Assembly: GCA_903834625.1 (NCBI GenBank) | Contig: CAILJQ010000097.1 | Coordinates: 1-34,002, forward strand | Source: an uncultured Bacteroidota bacterium | GTDB taxonomy: Bacteria; Bacteroidota; Bacteroidia; UKL13-3 | Direction of reading: 5' to 3' | DNA: 34,002 nucleotides | Shown here: positions 24,268 through 32,681 of the stretch, piece after piece | Layout: each line of letters starts with the position of its first letter | Numbering within the stretch: position 1 is the first letter of the stretch | Program-made: the position numbers and the translations under genes | The notes under the pieces: model-generated | What the model was told of the DNA's origin: nothing | The model's input: the letters and a program-made list of their open reading frames with translations, nothing else | Databases searched by the model: none

Positions 24268-25454
24268 AGGTTAGAAATCCAAAATACTTCTACCATATCT
24301 CCCTTGTTAACAAGTGCTGTATCCTCTGGTATTTTTACAATTACTTCAGAGATTACAAACGGATTTAACTTATAACTTTCTTGGTTGGTTAATAAAGAAA
24401 CCTCTCCATTCTTTACAATACCTTTCATAAAATGGGTAAGTCCAACTTTCTTATGGTAGGGAGCATTTATGGGCATTTTTTTACCTTGAGTTATTTTAAA
24501 GGGTTTGCCAGAAAGTTTATGCAAAGAGGGAATGACATAAGTTTGAAAACAATGCAAAACAGAGGCTGGATTACCGGGTAAACCAAAAATGGGAACATTT
24601 TTTTTACGCGCAAATAATAGGGGTTTGCCTGGTTTTTGTTTAATCTTGTGAAAGATAATTTCTGCCTTATTCGCCAAAACGGCCTGAGAAACAAAATCAA
24701 AATCGCCCACAGATACTCCGCCCGTTAAAAGCAGTAAATCACATGTTTCAACGGCTTTCTGAATAGCATTTTCAATCAAAGAAGGAACATCATCTACCGT
24801 TTCAATAGTCAATACATCAAATCCTCCCTCTTGTAAAGCCATTTTTAACATCAAAGAATTGCTTTCATAAATTTGGCCATAGAGCAATTCATCTCCGGGC
24901 CGAACCAATTCCTTGCCTGTGACAATAATGCCAATTTTGGGTTTGGGTACTACAGTTATTTGGGTAATTCCTAAACCTGCTAAAAAACCCACTATACCAG
25001 AGTTAATAATACACCCAGAAGCAACAGCTAAGGCTCCCTTGTTTATTTGTGAACCCTCTTTTCTAACATGACTACCTTTTGTTTGAGCTGGGTTTATAAG
25101 CGTTAAAAATCCATCCTTTATTTGCACATGTTCCTGCATCACTACGGTGTCTGCACCAAGTGGGAGAGGCGCTCCGGTGAATATTCTTAAAGCAGTACCC
25201 TTGGGTAATTGTTTGTTTTCTGTGTCTCCGGTCTGAACCAAGCCTTGAACAGGAATAGGTCTATTTGATTCAATACTTTCCCATTCAAGTGCATATCCAT
25301 CCATGGCAGATTGTGGAAAGGGTGGAGAGTCTATGGGTGAAAAGATATCTTCTGCAAGTACATTGCCCAAACATTGAGAAAGGGGCAATACTTGCTTTGT
25401 TAAGCTTGAAGTATGCGTGTTTATGAATGATAAGGCTTCATCTACGCTAATCAT
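24258..25454 (-). CDS. moeA: molybdopterin molybdenumtransferase
   Basis: 398 residues. The N-terminal domain has SPIDSPPFPQSAMDGYAL and RIFTGAPLPLGADTVVMQEH. The molybdopterin-binding domain has LLTGGVSVGDFDFV and KPGKPLLFARKKNVPIFGLPG followed by NPASVLHCF. MoeA inserts molybdate into adenylated molybdopterin. The start is five bases after the moaA stop and the end overlaps the TauE-like gene. Length agrees with the family. Confidence 0.95.
   Translation of the reverse strand: MISVDEALSFINTHTSSLTKQVLPLSQCLGNVLAEDIFSPIDSPPFPQSAMDGYALEWESIESNRPIPVQGLVQTGDTENKQLPKGTALRIFTGAPLPLGADTVVMQEHVQIKDGFLTLINPAQTKGSHVRKEGSQINKGALAVASGCIINSGIVGFLAGLGITQITVVPKPKIGIIVTGKELVRPGDELLYGQIYESNSLMLKMALQEGGFDVLTIETVDDVPSLIENAIQKAVETCDLLLLTGGVSVGDFDFVSQAVLANKAEIIFHKIKQKPGKPLLFARKKNVPIFGLPGNPASVLHCFQTYVIPSLHKLSGKPFKITQGKKMPINAPYHKKVGLTHFMKGIVKNGEVSLLTNQESYKLNPFVISEVIVKIPEDTALVNKGDMVEVFWISNLWN
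25230..25239 (-). repeat. GGTTCNNACC motif, copy 10
   Basis: GGTTCAGACC on the minus strand, followed by GG, inside moeA, encoding V-Q-T. Confidence 0.7.
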
Positions 25455-25459
25455 TTTAC

Positions 25460-26470
25460 CTAGCCTCCAATGTTTATCATGCTCCTATTTTGAATAGCAT
25501 CTGGATTATTCAGGCGATAATTTTCTTCCAATTGTCCACCCTGGCGTTCATGTTTGTCCATGATAGATTTGAAAATAATCGGACGAATGTCGCCGCCTTT
25601 TCTCATTGTACCAATTAAATCTGTTTCCTCTGGCGAGAATAAACAATTTTTTATTTTACCATCAGCAGTTACCCTAATGCGGTTGCAATCATGGCAGAAG
25701 GGTTGAGTCATGGTACTTATAATTGCAAAGGTTCCTTCATGCCCATATACTTTGTATTTGCGGGCAGTATCATGCTTTCTATCTGTGAGTTTTAAAAAGC
25801 TATACTGTTTGTCAACTTCAGAAAGAATAAATGACAAAGGAACTACTTTGTTATCTTCCCATTTATTACCAGAAAAGGGCATAAACTCAATAAATCTTAC
25901 ATGAATGGGTTGGTCTTTGGTAAGGGCTACAAACTGGTTTATTTCATCATCATTATAGCCTTTCATCAATACCACATTGAGTTTAACATGCATTTTTAAG
26001 GCCAACAAGCGCTGAATATTCTCCCAAACTTTTGCAAAAGCATCTCGTTGGGTAATCGACTTAAACTTCTCTGGATTTAAAGAATCTATGCTAATATTAA
26101 TAGATTTAATGCCTGCTTCCACAATGGCATCAAGGTTTTCACCAATAAATACCCCGTTTGTTGTAAGTGTTAATTCTACAGGGTATTTGGCCAGGCCAAG
26201 GATAATTTTTTTGATGTCTTTACGAACCAAAGGCTCCCCACCAGTTAAGCGTATTTTTCTAACGCCATGTTCAATAAAAATAGAAGCAAGTTTTAAAATT
26301 TCCTCTAACGACATCAAATGGTCGTTTGGCATAAACTTCATTTGCTCATTAGGCATGCAATATAAACACCTAAAATTACATTGGTCGGTAACCGACAACC
26401 TGAGGTAATCATGTATGCGCTTATGAGTATCTATTAATCCTAAATCACTGTAATCCTCCTCCATAAACAA
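25460..26470 (-). CDS. moaA: GTP 3',8-cyclase (radical SAM)
   Basis: 336 residues. The radical-SAM cluster motif is CNFRCLYC (C31, C35, C38), followed by KIRLTGGEPLVRKD for SAM binding. The second [4Fe-4S] site is in FCHDCNRIRVTADGKIKNCL. The protein ends in glycines (NIGG), as in functional MoaA. It converts GTP to 3',8-cyclo-dihydro-GTP, the first step of molybdenum cofactor synthesis, and needs an electron donor; the ferredoxin later in the operon is a candidate. It starts three bases after the DUF4290 gene. Confidence 0.96.
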   Translation of the reverse strand: MFMEEDYSDLGLIDTHKRIHDYLRLSVTDQCNFRCLYCMPNEQMKFMPNDHLMSLEEILKLASIFIEHGVRKIRLTGGEPLVRKDIKKIILGLAKYPVELTLTTNGVFIGENLDAIVEAGIKSINISIDSLNPEKFKSITQRDAFAKVWENIQRLLALKMHVKLNVVLMKGYNDDEINQFVALTKDQPIHVRFIEFMPFSGNKWEDNKVVPLSFILSEVDKQYSFLKLTDRKHDTARKYKVYGHEGTFAIISTMTQPFCHDCNRIRVTADGKIKNCLFSPEETDLIGTMRKGGDIRPIIFKSIMDKHERQGGQLEENYRLNNPDAIQNRSMINIGG

Positions 26471-26473
26471 TAA

Positions 26474-27160
26474 CTATGGTCTCTTTTTAAAGTTCTTGAA
26501 GTTTCTGTTTTTGTTGAATTTGTTTCTATTTTGGTTGTTACGATGTCCGTTGCCGCCACCATTAGAGTATTTATCCTCACCAATGGCATTTACCTTGCGC
26601 TGTTGCATGTTTTTGAACTGCAAGTCTTCACTTTCACTAATGGCAATTTTTCCACCACTCATGTTTTCCAAATGGGCCATTACCTCTTCATCGTTTAACA
26701 TCTCTAGGTTCCATGCTTTAGAGCTCATTTTCATGAATGAACCTATAGCATTGATATAAGAGGTTCTGAACTGACCTTCCTCCAATTCCGAAACGCGTTC
26801 AATCATTTTAGGAACAATTTTTCCATAAAATCTGAACTTAATGCGTGATTGAGAATATCCCATTGGATCGGGCTTAGCCTTAATGGTTTCTGGTGTTGGA
26901 ATAGGGTAGGGTGAATCAACATCCAATTTAAAATCACTCATTACAAAAAGGTGATCCCATAATTTATGTTTATAATCTGCAACGTCTCTTAAGTGCGGGT
27001 TTAATTGACCCATCAACTTAATGATTTCGTTCGCAATCAATTGACGCTTTTCTTTATTGGGCTCATCAACCGCCACTTTAATCATTTTTTGAATGATCCT
27101 TCCATACTCAGAAATAAGCAATTTGCCTCTTTCGGTATTATATTCTAAGGTACCTGTCAT
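26474..27160 (-). CDS. DUF4290 domain-containing protein
   Basis: 228 residues from ATG 27160, giving the family-typical start MTGTLEYNTERGKLLISEYG; an upstream reading to 27223 would extend into recN. The first ~170 residues are the conserved helical DUF4290 domain (LMGQLNPHLRDVADYKHKLW, SRIKFRFYGKIVPKMIE). The last ~35 are a disordered Asn/Arg/Lys/Gly-rich tail (NGGGNGHRNNQNRNKFNKNR), which suggests nucleic acid binding. Function unknown. It lies between recN and moaA with 22 and 3 bp spacing, and may belong more to recN than to cofactor synthesis. Confidence 0.85.
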   Translation of the reverse strand: MTGTLEYNTERGKLLISEYGRIIQKMIKVAVDEPNKEKRQLIANEIIKLMGQLNPHLRDVADYKHKLWDHLFVMSDFKLDVDSPYPIPTPETIKAKPDPMGYSQSRIKFRFYGKIVPKMIERVSELEEGQFRTSYINAIGSFMKMSSKAWNLEMLNDEEVMAHLENMSGGKIAISESEDLQFKNMQQRKVNAIGEDKYSNGGGNGHRNNQNRNKFNKNRNFKNFKKRP

Positions 27161-27182
27161 GTGTATTGATTTGCAAGATAGA

Positions 27183-28853
27183 TTAATTTCCTGAATTGCC
27201 AATGAGTTCTCGGGCAGCCTCAATCACCTTCTCTGAAGGATTTTCACCGCTCAGCATTCGGGCAATTTCTTCCACTCTTTCTTGTGGGTTTAAACTACGA
27301 ATATTGGTTGCTGTTTGAACACCTTCATTGCTTTTGTAAACATATAAATGTAGGTCGGCCTTACCTGCAATTTGGGGCAAATGACTTATGGCGATTACCT
27401 GGTGTACTTGGGCGTGTTTGCGCATAACAGTAGCCACTTTTTGGGCTGCTTCACCAGATATACCGGTATCAATTTCATCAAACACAACTGTAGGTAAGTG
27501 TATTTGGTCTGCAATGAGTGATTTTATGCACAACATCAACCTACTTAATTCACCACCACTCGCAACTTTATTAATTGGCTGTGGCGTAAAACCCTTGTTG
27601 GCACTAAATAAAAAGGTTATTTCATCTACGCCATCTACACCAGATTTTTCAAGTCCATTGCTTATAAATTGCATATCAAAATGAGCATTAGGCATGGCAA
27701 CTTGAACCAACAACTCATTCACTTTTTTATTGGCTGCTGGTATAGCCTCTTTTCGTTTTAAACTCAGTATTTGTGCGTCTTTCAACAATTGTTTTTGGGA
27801 TACCTCTAATTGCTTTTCTGCCTCTAAAATATTCGACTCTAAGGAGTGCAAGTCTTGGAATTGCTGTTCAAATTTTGCTTTTAACGCCAATAATTCCTCT
27901 ACAGTTTGAACCCGATGCTTTTTAATAAGATTATATAACAATTGCAATCGCGCCTCAATTTCAGCCAAGCTTGCTGGATCAGACAAGGTGGCTCTACCCG
28001 TATCTTCTAACTCTGCGGCTATGTCTCTTAAATCAACCAAATTACTTTCTAAGCGCTCTAATAGTGCATTTATAGTTGGATGATGTTTTGCGGCGGCCGC
28101 TAAAATTGATTTAATTTCTCTTAAGGTATCTGCCACAGAACCTTCTTTACCTTCCAATAAATGGGATGCTTGAAGTGAAGCCTGCTGAATGGTCTCTGCA
28201 TGCGAAAGTTCATCGAGGCGCTGCTCTAATTGCTGCTGTTCACCTTCTTTAGGGTTTAATTCGGTGAGTTCATTTAATACAAATCGGAGGTAGTCCTCGT
28301 CTTGTTTTGAACGCAATTCCTTTTCCTTTAATTCACGAACCATAGCCTCATTTTCCCTGTATTTACGGTAACTTAGGCGGTAAGCGTTTTTTTCTTTTTC
28401 GGTTTGGGCAATCGCATCAAGCACCTCTAATTGAAACCTAGATTCGTTTAACTCCAAGGTTTCATGTTGGGATACTATATCAACCAAATACACTCCCAAC
28501 TCTTTAAGAATGGGCAAGTTTACAGGTGTATCATTTATAAAAGCCCTACTCTTTCCTGCTGTAGTTAACTCCCTTCGGATGATACAAAGAGGTTCGTAAT
28601 CCAATTCATGGTGGGCAAAAAAATGTTGAATATGGTATGCCTCAATATCAAAATGCGCTTCTACCACACATTTTTCGGTACCTTCTAAAATTACTTTTGA
28701 ATCTGCTCTTTCTCCTAAAATTAGACCAAGGGCACCCATCAAAATTGACTTACCTGCACCGGTTTCTCCCGTGATAATGCTAAATCCTTTGTGAAAATTA
28801 ATTTCACTTTGCCGGATGATGGCGTAATTCCTGATTTTTAAACAACGTAACAT
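27183..28853 (-). CDS. recN: DNA repair protein RecN
   Basis: 556 residues, full length for the family. The Walker A motif is IITGETGAGKSILMGALGL near the N-terminus. Long coiled-coil segments fill about 160-370. The ABC signature is ASGGELSRLMLCIKSL and Walker B is VVFDEIDTGISGE, with ISHLPQIAGKADLHL after it. RecN is an SMC-like ATPase that helps hold broken DNA ends during recombination. It is the first gene of the long minus-strand run; a 16-base inverted repeat lies 31 bases before its ATG. Confidence 0.95.
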   Translation of the reverse strand: MLRCLKIRNYAIIRQSEINFHKGFSIITGETGAGKSILMGALGLILGERADSKVILEGTEKCVVEAHFDIEAYHIQHFFAHHELDYEPLCIIRRELTTAGKSRAFINDTPVNLPILKELGVYLVDIVSQHETLELNESRFQLEVLDAIAQTEKEKNAYRLSYRKYRENEAMVRELKEKELRSKQDEDYLRFVLNELTELNPKEGEQQQLEQRLDELSHAETIQQASLQASHLLEGKEGSVADTLREIKSILAAAAKHHPTINALLERLESNLVDLRDIAAELEDTGRATLSDPASLAEIEARLQLLYNLIKKHRVQTVEELLALKAKFEQQFQDLHSLESNILEAEKQLEVSQKQLLKDAQILSLKRKEAIPAANKKVNELLVQVAMPNAHFDMQFISNGLEKSGVDGVDEITFLFSANKGFTPQPINKVASGGELSRLMLCIKSLIADQIHLPTVVFDEIDTGISGEAAQKVATVMRKHAQVHQVIAISHLPQIAGKADLHLYVYKSNEGVQTATNIRSLNPQERVEEIARMLSGENPSEKVIEAARELIGNSGN

Positions 28854-28883
28854 CTTTCAGGAGCGAATATAGGTTTAACTTTT

Positions 28884-28899
28884 CTGTGGTTTTCCACAG
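28884..28899. repeat. inverted repeat upstream of recN
   Basis: CTGTGGTTTTCCACAG has six-base perfect arms around TTTT, in the 53-bp gap between the T9SS/PKD gene stop and the recN start. It could be an operator for recN or a weak terminator of the upstream gene (no U run follows). Confidence 0.4.
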
Positions 28900-28906
28900 C
28901 TTAAAA

Positions 28907-30487
28907 TCAATGTGAGGTCAAAACCAATTTACCCATGAAATTTTCACTTCCTTGTATTATATGCACTAAATAAACACCTGGGGCTAATTGCCCCACATTT
29001 ACTTCGCTTTCTTTACTACCATCAAGGGTTTCAGTGACAACCACTTTACCAGAAAAATCAATGATATCAAGATGTGCAGGAAGGTTTTTGTCAAATTCAA
29101 AGTGTACCACATCTTTTGCAGGATTTGGGAAATAACTCACAGAAAAATTATTGCTCGAAGAAGATAAACCTGTAGGATAAACGTTGATATAACCAGTTCT
29201 CATCACTGCATTGCTGCCTCCCGCACCTGTTACCCTTAATTGTACATTGTATGATCCAGGCATAAGAAAAGACACCTGAGGATTTGGAGAGGTCATATCA
29301 GTTCCATTCACATATTTAATGGTTGTTGCAGGGGTGATGTTCCATAAATATGCACTTGGATTTCCTTTACTTTTATCTGTAAATATGACCGTTTCATTGA
29401 TTGTAGGTTGGTTATTGCTAGCTGAAAAATCTGCAATTACCGCCTCTCTTACCTTAATATAAGCCACCTTTATGGTGTCGTCTGTTCCTCCTAAATAATT
29501 TACTCTTAACTTAATGTCGTAGTTGCCAATACTATCAAAAATTATTTTAGGCATCTCAGAGGTGGCAGATGAGCCTGAAGCAAAATGATAGGTTGAAGGA
29601 GTAATCGTCCAATTAAAAGAGCTAGGATTTCCGAAAGAAGTATTGGTAAATGTTACCGTATCTGCCGGTTTAATTAAGGTTCTATTGGCGTTGAAATTGC
29701 AATTATTTACATAGGCTTCTGGACGGTACCTGTCTTTCATTTTTATGCTGGTAACCAAGCTGGTTGAATTGTTTACAATTACTTCGAGGATAGGAAAACG
29801 TTCACCTTTCGCTAACCAAGTGTATTCTGTTCTGTTAGCTGGAATAGGTATTCCAAATCCACCAAATACGATAGAATCTGTGCCCAATACGGTTGATTTT
29901 ACTCTAATACAATCAAAGGTTCCATAAGGCGTAGTTATTTTTCCCCAACCATCAACAATAGTAGTTCTTGTACCCGATTGTTTAAGGGTTCCAACACCTG
30001 CCAAACCTGCTTCGCCATAATAACTGCTTGAATAAGTTTTACCATATATCATGGGATATTTGTAAATAGTATCTCTGCTGCTATATACAATTCCTAAGGG
30101 CAAATTTTGAATAGTAGCTCCTCTTCCAACCACAACTAAAGCAGCGGCACTTGTTTTGAAAAAACTATATACATCGGAGGCTGTTCCACCTCCAACCGGA
30201 CCTAAATTCAAATTGCTTTCAGGAATGCCATAAGTAGCCGATAGAAATTGAAGAACATATGGGGTAGAAAGAGGAGTGTAGTACTTCTGAATATCCTGAT
30301 TGTTTATTTTCAATGTGCTAAAATCCCAGGTATAATTGGTATCTGTTGCAGAATAGTTAATTGTACTTGTACTGGTGCTGTATCGCAAAGTATCATTAGC
30401 TCTTGGCATATCAGCATTTAAAATACTTATTTGGGCAAATACAAAATTGTTTAAAGCCAAAAGAAACAGTAGTAACTTTATTCTCAT
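28907..30487 (-). CDS. secreted PKD-domain protein with T9SS type A sorting domain
   Basis: 526 residues from ATG 30487, which opens a clear signal peptide (MRIKLLLFLLALNNFVFAQ). An upstream reading to 30601 adds 38 residues lacking signal features. A N-terminal domain of about 260 residues is followed by two PKD domains (near 270-355 and 360-445, with FTNTSFGNPSSFNW...IGNYDIKLRV and FTDKSKGNPSAYLW...GSYNVQLRVT). The T9SS tail has SVSYFPNPAKDVVHFEF and QLAPGVYLVHIIQGS. It should be surface-exposed or released. PKD folds often mediate protein or glycan binding; no catalytic motif was seen. Confidence 0.88.
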   Translation of the reverse strand: MRIKLLLFLLALNNFVFAQISILNADMPRANDTLRYSTSTSTINYSATDTNYTWDFSTLKINNQDIQKYYTPLSTPYVLQFLSATYGIPESNLNLGPVGGGTASDVYSFFKTSAAALVVVGRGATIQNLPLGIVYSSRDTIYKYPMIYGKTYSSSYYGEAGLAGVGTLKQSGTRTTIVDGWGKITTPYGTFDCIRVKSTVLGTDSIVFGGFGIPIPANRTEYTWLAKGERFPILEVIVNNSTSLVTSIKMKDRYRPEAYVNNCNFNANRTLIKPADTVTFTNTSFGNPSSFNWTITPSTYHFASGSSATSEMPKIIFDSIGNYDIKLRVNYLGGTDDTIKVAYIKVREAVIADFSASNNQPTINETVIFTDKSKGNPSAYLWNITPATTIKYVNGTDMTSPNPQVSFLMPGSYNVQLRVTGAGGSNAVMRTGYINVYPTGLSSSSNNFSVSYFPNPAKDVVHFEFDKNLPAHLDIIDFSGKVVVTETLDGSKESEVNVGQLAPGVYLVHIIQGSENFMGKLVLTSH

Positions 30488-30610
30488 ATCAATCAATGGT
30501 TTAGGTTTATATAATCTAAGTGGGCAAGATAATGTTTTTTGTTTAATCCATTTTATGCCTAATTGAAACTGCCATCCACAGGCAGGAATAAAGTTGTACA
30601 CAAGACATTT

Positions 30611-30618
30611 TATATTTG
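30611..30618 (+). promoter_or_regulatory. -7 box upstream of the HU/SPOR gene
   Basis: TATATTTG matches TAnnTTTG exactly. The nearest upstream TTG (30594) is only 14 bases away, so the -33 element is not convincing. If used, transcription would begin after the ATG at 30563. Confidence 0.4.
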
Positions 30619-30682
30619 TGGAAAGCTTGTGGAAATAGCATTACACACATTTTCTTACTTTGTGTATTGTAAAAAGCACAAA

Positions 30683-32059
30683 TTGAGTATCGGCAGCAGC
30701 AAAATATGGCCCATAATTATCCACTACCTGCACAAGCATAATGAGTTATGTTTGGCGGGTTTAGGTCGTTTCGCTGCAGATACAAGCGAGTTTCATGTTG
30801 ATCCTGTTTCGAAAAAGATATTCCCTGCCTCTAGAAAAATCTATTTTCAGTATGGTGAATTTGAAAATAGTGCAGAATTTTTAGCTTTTGCGAACCAACT
30901 GAACAAGACAAACCAAGAGGTTTTTGTGGATAAGTTGGCCCATTTTGCAGAAGTTTTGCAAGGAGAAGTGAAAGAGCTAAAACGCATAGAAATAGAGCAT
31001 TTTGGAACTTTTAAGCTCAATGTAATGGGTGAACTCGATTTTGAATCAACCAAAGGCGATTTGTTTGATGAAAATTCTTTTGGATTAAAGCCAGTTCATT
31101 TTGCGGCCAATTTGCTGAAAACAAAGAGAATTATTGTTGAGCAAGAAGATGAGAAAGAGGAGGAAGAATTAACCCAACTGCGCGAGAGTTCTCTCAAAGA
31201 ATTGAAAATTCTATTGGATCAAGCGCGCATTGCAGAAAGTAGCAAGGAGCAAAAAAGTTCCAAAATATTCCCAGTTGTTGCAACTGTTTTAACTATTATC
31301 CTTTTGGTAAATTTAGGTTTCTTTTTATTTAACGGCCCAGTAGATGAAATTAAAAACCAAATTTCACAGATGAGCTTTTTTGGTAATACCGCTGAAATCA
31401 TTGATACCCAAATTACCCATTCTACCACTTCTAAAGTGACAGAAAAGGTTAATGAAATTCCTGCTCCTGTTGAACCAATTGAAGTTCCTGCCGATACAAC
31501 AACAATTCAAAATATTGCCCCTGCAACTGCAGTTGAGCCAACTCAAAAAGTTGAAGTGGAGAAGCCAATTGCTCATGTCTCAGTAGAGGAAGCCCAAGTA
31601 ATACCAGCTGCTCCAACAGGTTTTATGTCACTATACCAAAAGGGTGTTTTTGATTTTGATAGTACCTTTTATTCCGAGCCGGTTTTGGTTCAGACCGAAA
31701 CCCCAAATACTGAAGTAAGCGTAAATATCCCAACCGAAGAATTAGGTAAACCAATTGTTGTTGACAACACTGTGCCCAACTATGATGAGCCAAATATGGT
31801 AAATGTTGATGCCGCTCAACAAGGAATTGATAGAGGTTTTTATGTAATTGCCGGAGCATTTAAAAACGAAACAAATGCAAATAGGCTCAAAGTTAAATTA
31901 CAACAAGCTGGTGATTCACAAGCAGTGGTTTTTAAACCCGCTTATTATCCTTACTATCTGGTAGCATACAAAAACAGTCCAAACCTCAATCAAGCCTTAA
32001 GTTTGATGGAACAAAAGCAAGCCAAACAACCCTCAGTTTGGGTGTATTGCGCGTTTTAA
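30683..32059 (+). CDS. HU-CCDC81-like / SPOR-domain membrane protein
   Basis: 458 residues if the TTG at 30683 is the start. The frame is open from an ATG at 30563, but that would precede the probable promoter and adds 40 atypical residues, so the start is uncertain. Residues ~10-150 form tandem HU-like (CCDC81-type) domains (IIHYLHKHNELCLAGLGRFA; IEIEHFGTFKLNVMGELDFE). A transmembrane helix follows (VVATVLTIILLVNLGFFLF), then a Pro/Thr/Glu-rich linker, and a C-terminal SPOR domain (GFYVIAGAFKNETNANRLKV, PYYLVAYK). SPOR domains bind denuded glycan strands at division sites, so this is probably an inner-membrane protein linking a cytoplasmic HU-like part to peptidoglycan. Confidence 0.8.
   Translation: MSIGSSKIWPIIIHYLHKHNELCLAGLGRFAADTSEFHVDPVSKKIFPASRKIYFQYGEFENSAEFLAFANQLNKTNQEVFVDKLAHFAEVLQGEVKELKRIEIEHFGTFKLNVMGELDFESTKGDLFDENSFGLKPVHFAANLLKTKRIIVEQEDEKEEEELTQLRESSLKELKILLDQARIAESSKEQKSSKIFPVVATVLTIILLVNLGFFLFNGPVDEIKNQISQMSFFGNTAEIIDTQITHSTTSKVTEKVNEIPAPVEPIEVPADTTTIQNIAPATAVEPTQKVEVEKPIAHVSVEEAQVIPAAPTGFMSLYQKGVFDFDSTFYSEPVLVQTETPNTEVSVNIPTEELGKPIVVDNTVPNYDEPNMVNVDAAQQGIDRGFYVIAGAFKNETNANRLKVKLQQAGDSQAVVFKPAYYPYYLVAYKNSPNLNQALSLMEQKQAKQPSVWVYCAF
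31687..31696 (+). repeat. GGTTCNNACC motif, copy 11
   Basis: GGTTCAGACC within TTGGTTCAGACCGAAACC, in the linker-coding part of the HU/SPOR gene, encoding V-Q-T. Confidence 0.7.
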
Positions 32060-32613
32060 ATTCTAGGTCTCCAAAGAACCTCTTCCCCTTTGTTTTCGTA
32101 TACAATCATGCGAGATAACACAAAAAGAAAATCGCTCAAACGGTTCAAATAAGTAATCACAAGATCTGGTGCATCTTCAGATTCTCCAAACAACAACACA
32201 ACCATTCTCTCTGCTCTCCTGCAAATACATCTAGCAACATGACAATGAGAAGCCAATAAATTGCCACCTGGTAAAATAAAACTTTTTAACTCGGGCAATA
32301 CTTCATTCATTCGGTCTATTTCAGATTCAAGCAACTCAATATCCTTCATCTCAATATCTGGTAAGATCATTTTGCTTTTGGTTGGGTCGCTAGCTAACAC
32401 AGAACCAATAGTGAATAACCTGTCTTGAATTTCAGAAATCAATTGGATACGCGCTTCATCGGATACCTGATCGCGAATCACACCCAAATAGGAGTTTAAT
32501 TCATCAACCGTTCCATATGATTCAATTCGTATATGTGATTTAAGTACGCGAGTACCTCCAATCAATGAAGTTAATCCTCTGTCGCCTGTTTTGGTATATA
32601 TCTTAAATGTCAT
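32056..32613 (-). CDS. pduO: cob(I)alamin adenosyltransferase (PduO type)
   Basis: 185 residues with the ATR signature at the N-terminus (FKIYTKTGDRGLTSLIGG and ESYGTVDELNSYLGV) and the C-terminal helical motif CHVARCICRRAERMVVLL followed by YLNRLSDFLFVLSRM. It attaches the 5'-deoxyadenosyl group to cob(I)alamin, making coenzyme B12 for mutases such as methylmalonyl-CoA mutase. The ATG follows directly after the U run of a terminator-like hairpin. Its end overlaps the HU/SPOR stop by four bases on the other strand. Confidence 0.95.
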   Translation of the reverse strand: MTFKIYTKTGDRGLTSLIGGTRVLKSHIRIESYGTVDELNSYLGVIRDQVSDEARIQLISEIQDRLFTIGSVLASDPTKSKMILPDIEMKDIELLESEIDRMNEVLPELKSFILPGGNLLASHCHVARCICRRAERMVVLLFGESEDAPDLVITYLNRLSDFLFVLSRMIVYENKGEEVLWRPRI

Positions 32614-32663
32614 AAAAAAAGCCTGCTTATCTTAACGCAAGTAAAAGATTAAACAGGCTTTTT
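32614..32663 (-). terminator. terminator or attenuator before the adenosyltransferase
   Basis: On the minus strand AAAAAGCCTG (32663-32654) pairs with CAGGCTTTTT (32625-32616). An inner ATCTT/AAGAT pairing and an ~11-base loop strengthen it. It ends in seven U that touch the AUG at 32613. It terminates the DUF3078 gene 18 bases upstream and may control read-through into the adenosyltransferase. Confidence 0.8.
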
Positions 32664-32681
32664 AAAAATAAGTTTCGAAGC

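Noticed and set aside
26471-28906. Molybdenum cofactor riboswitch upstream of moaA or recN
   Set aside because: moaA follows DUF4290 by three bases and the gap before recN is 53 bp, too short for that structure.
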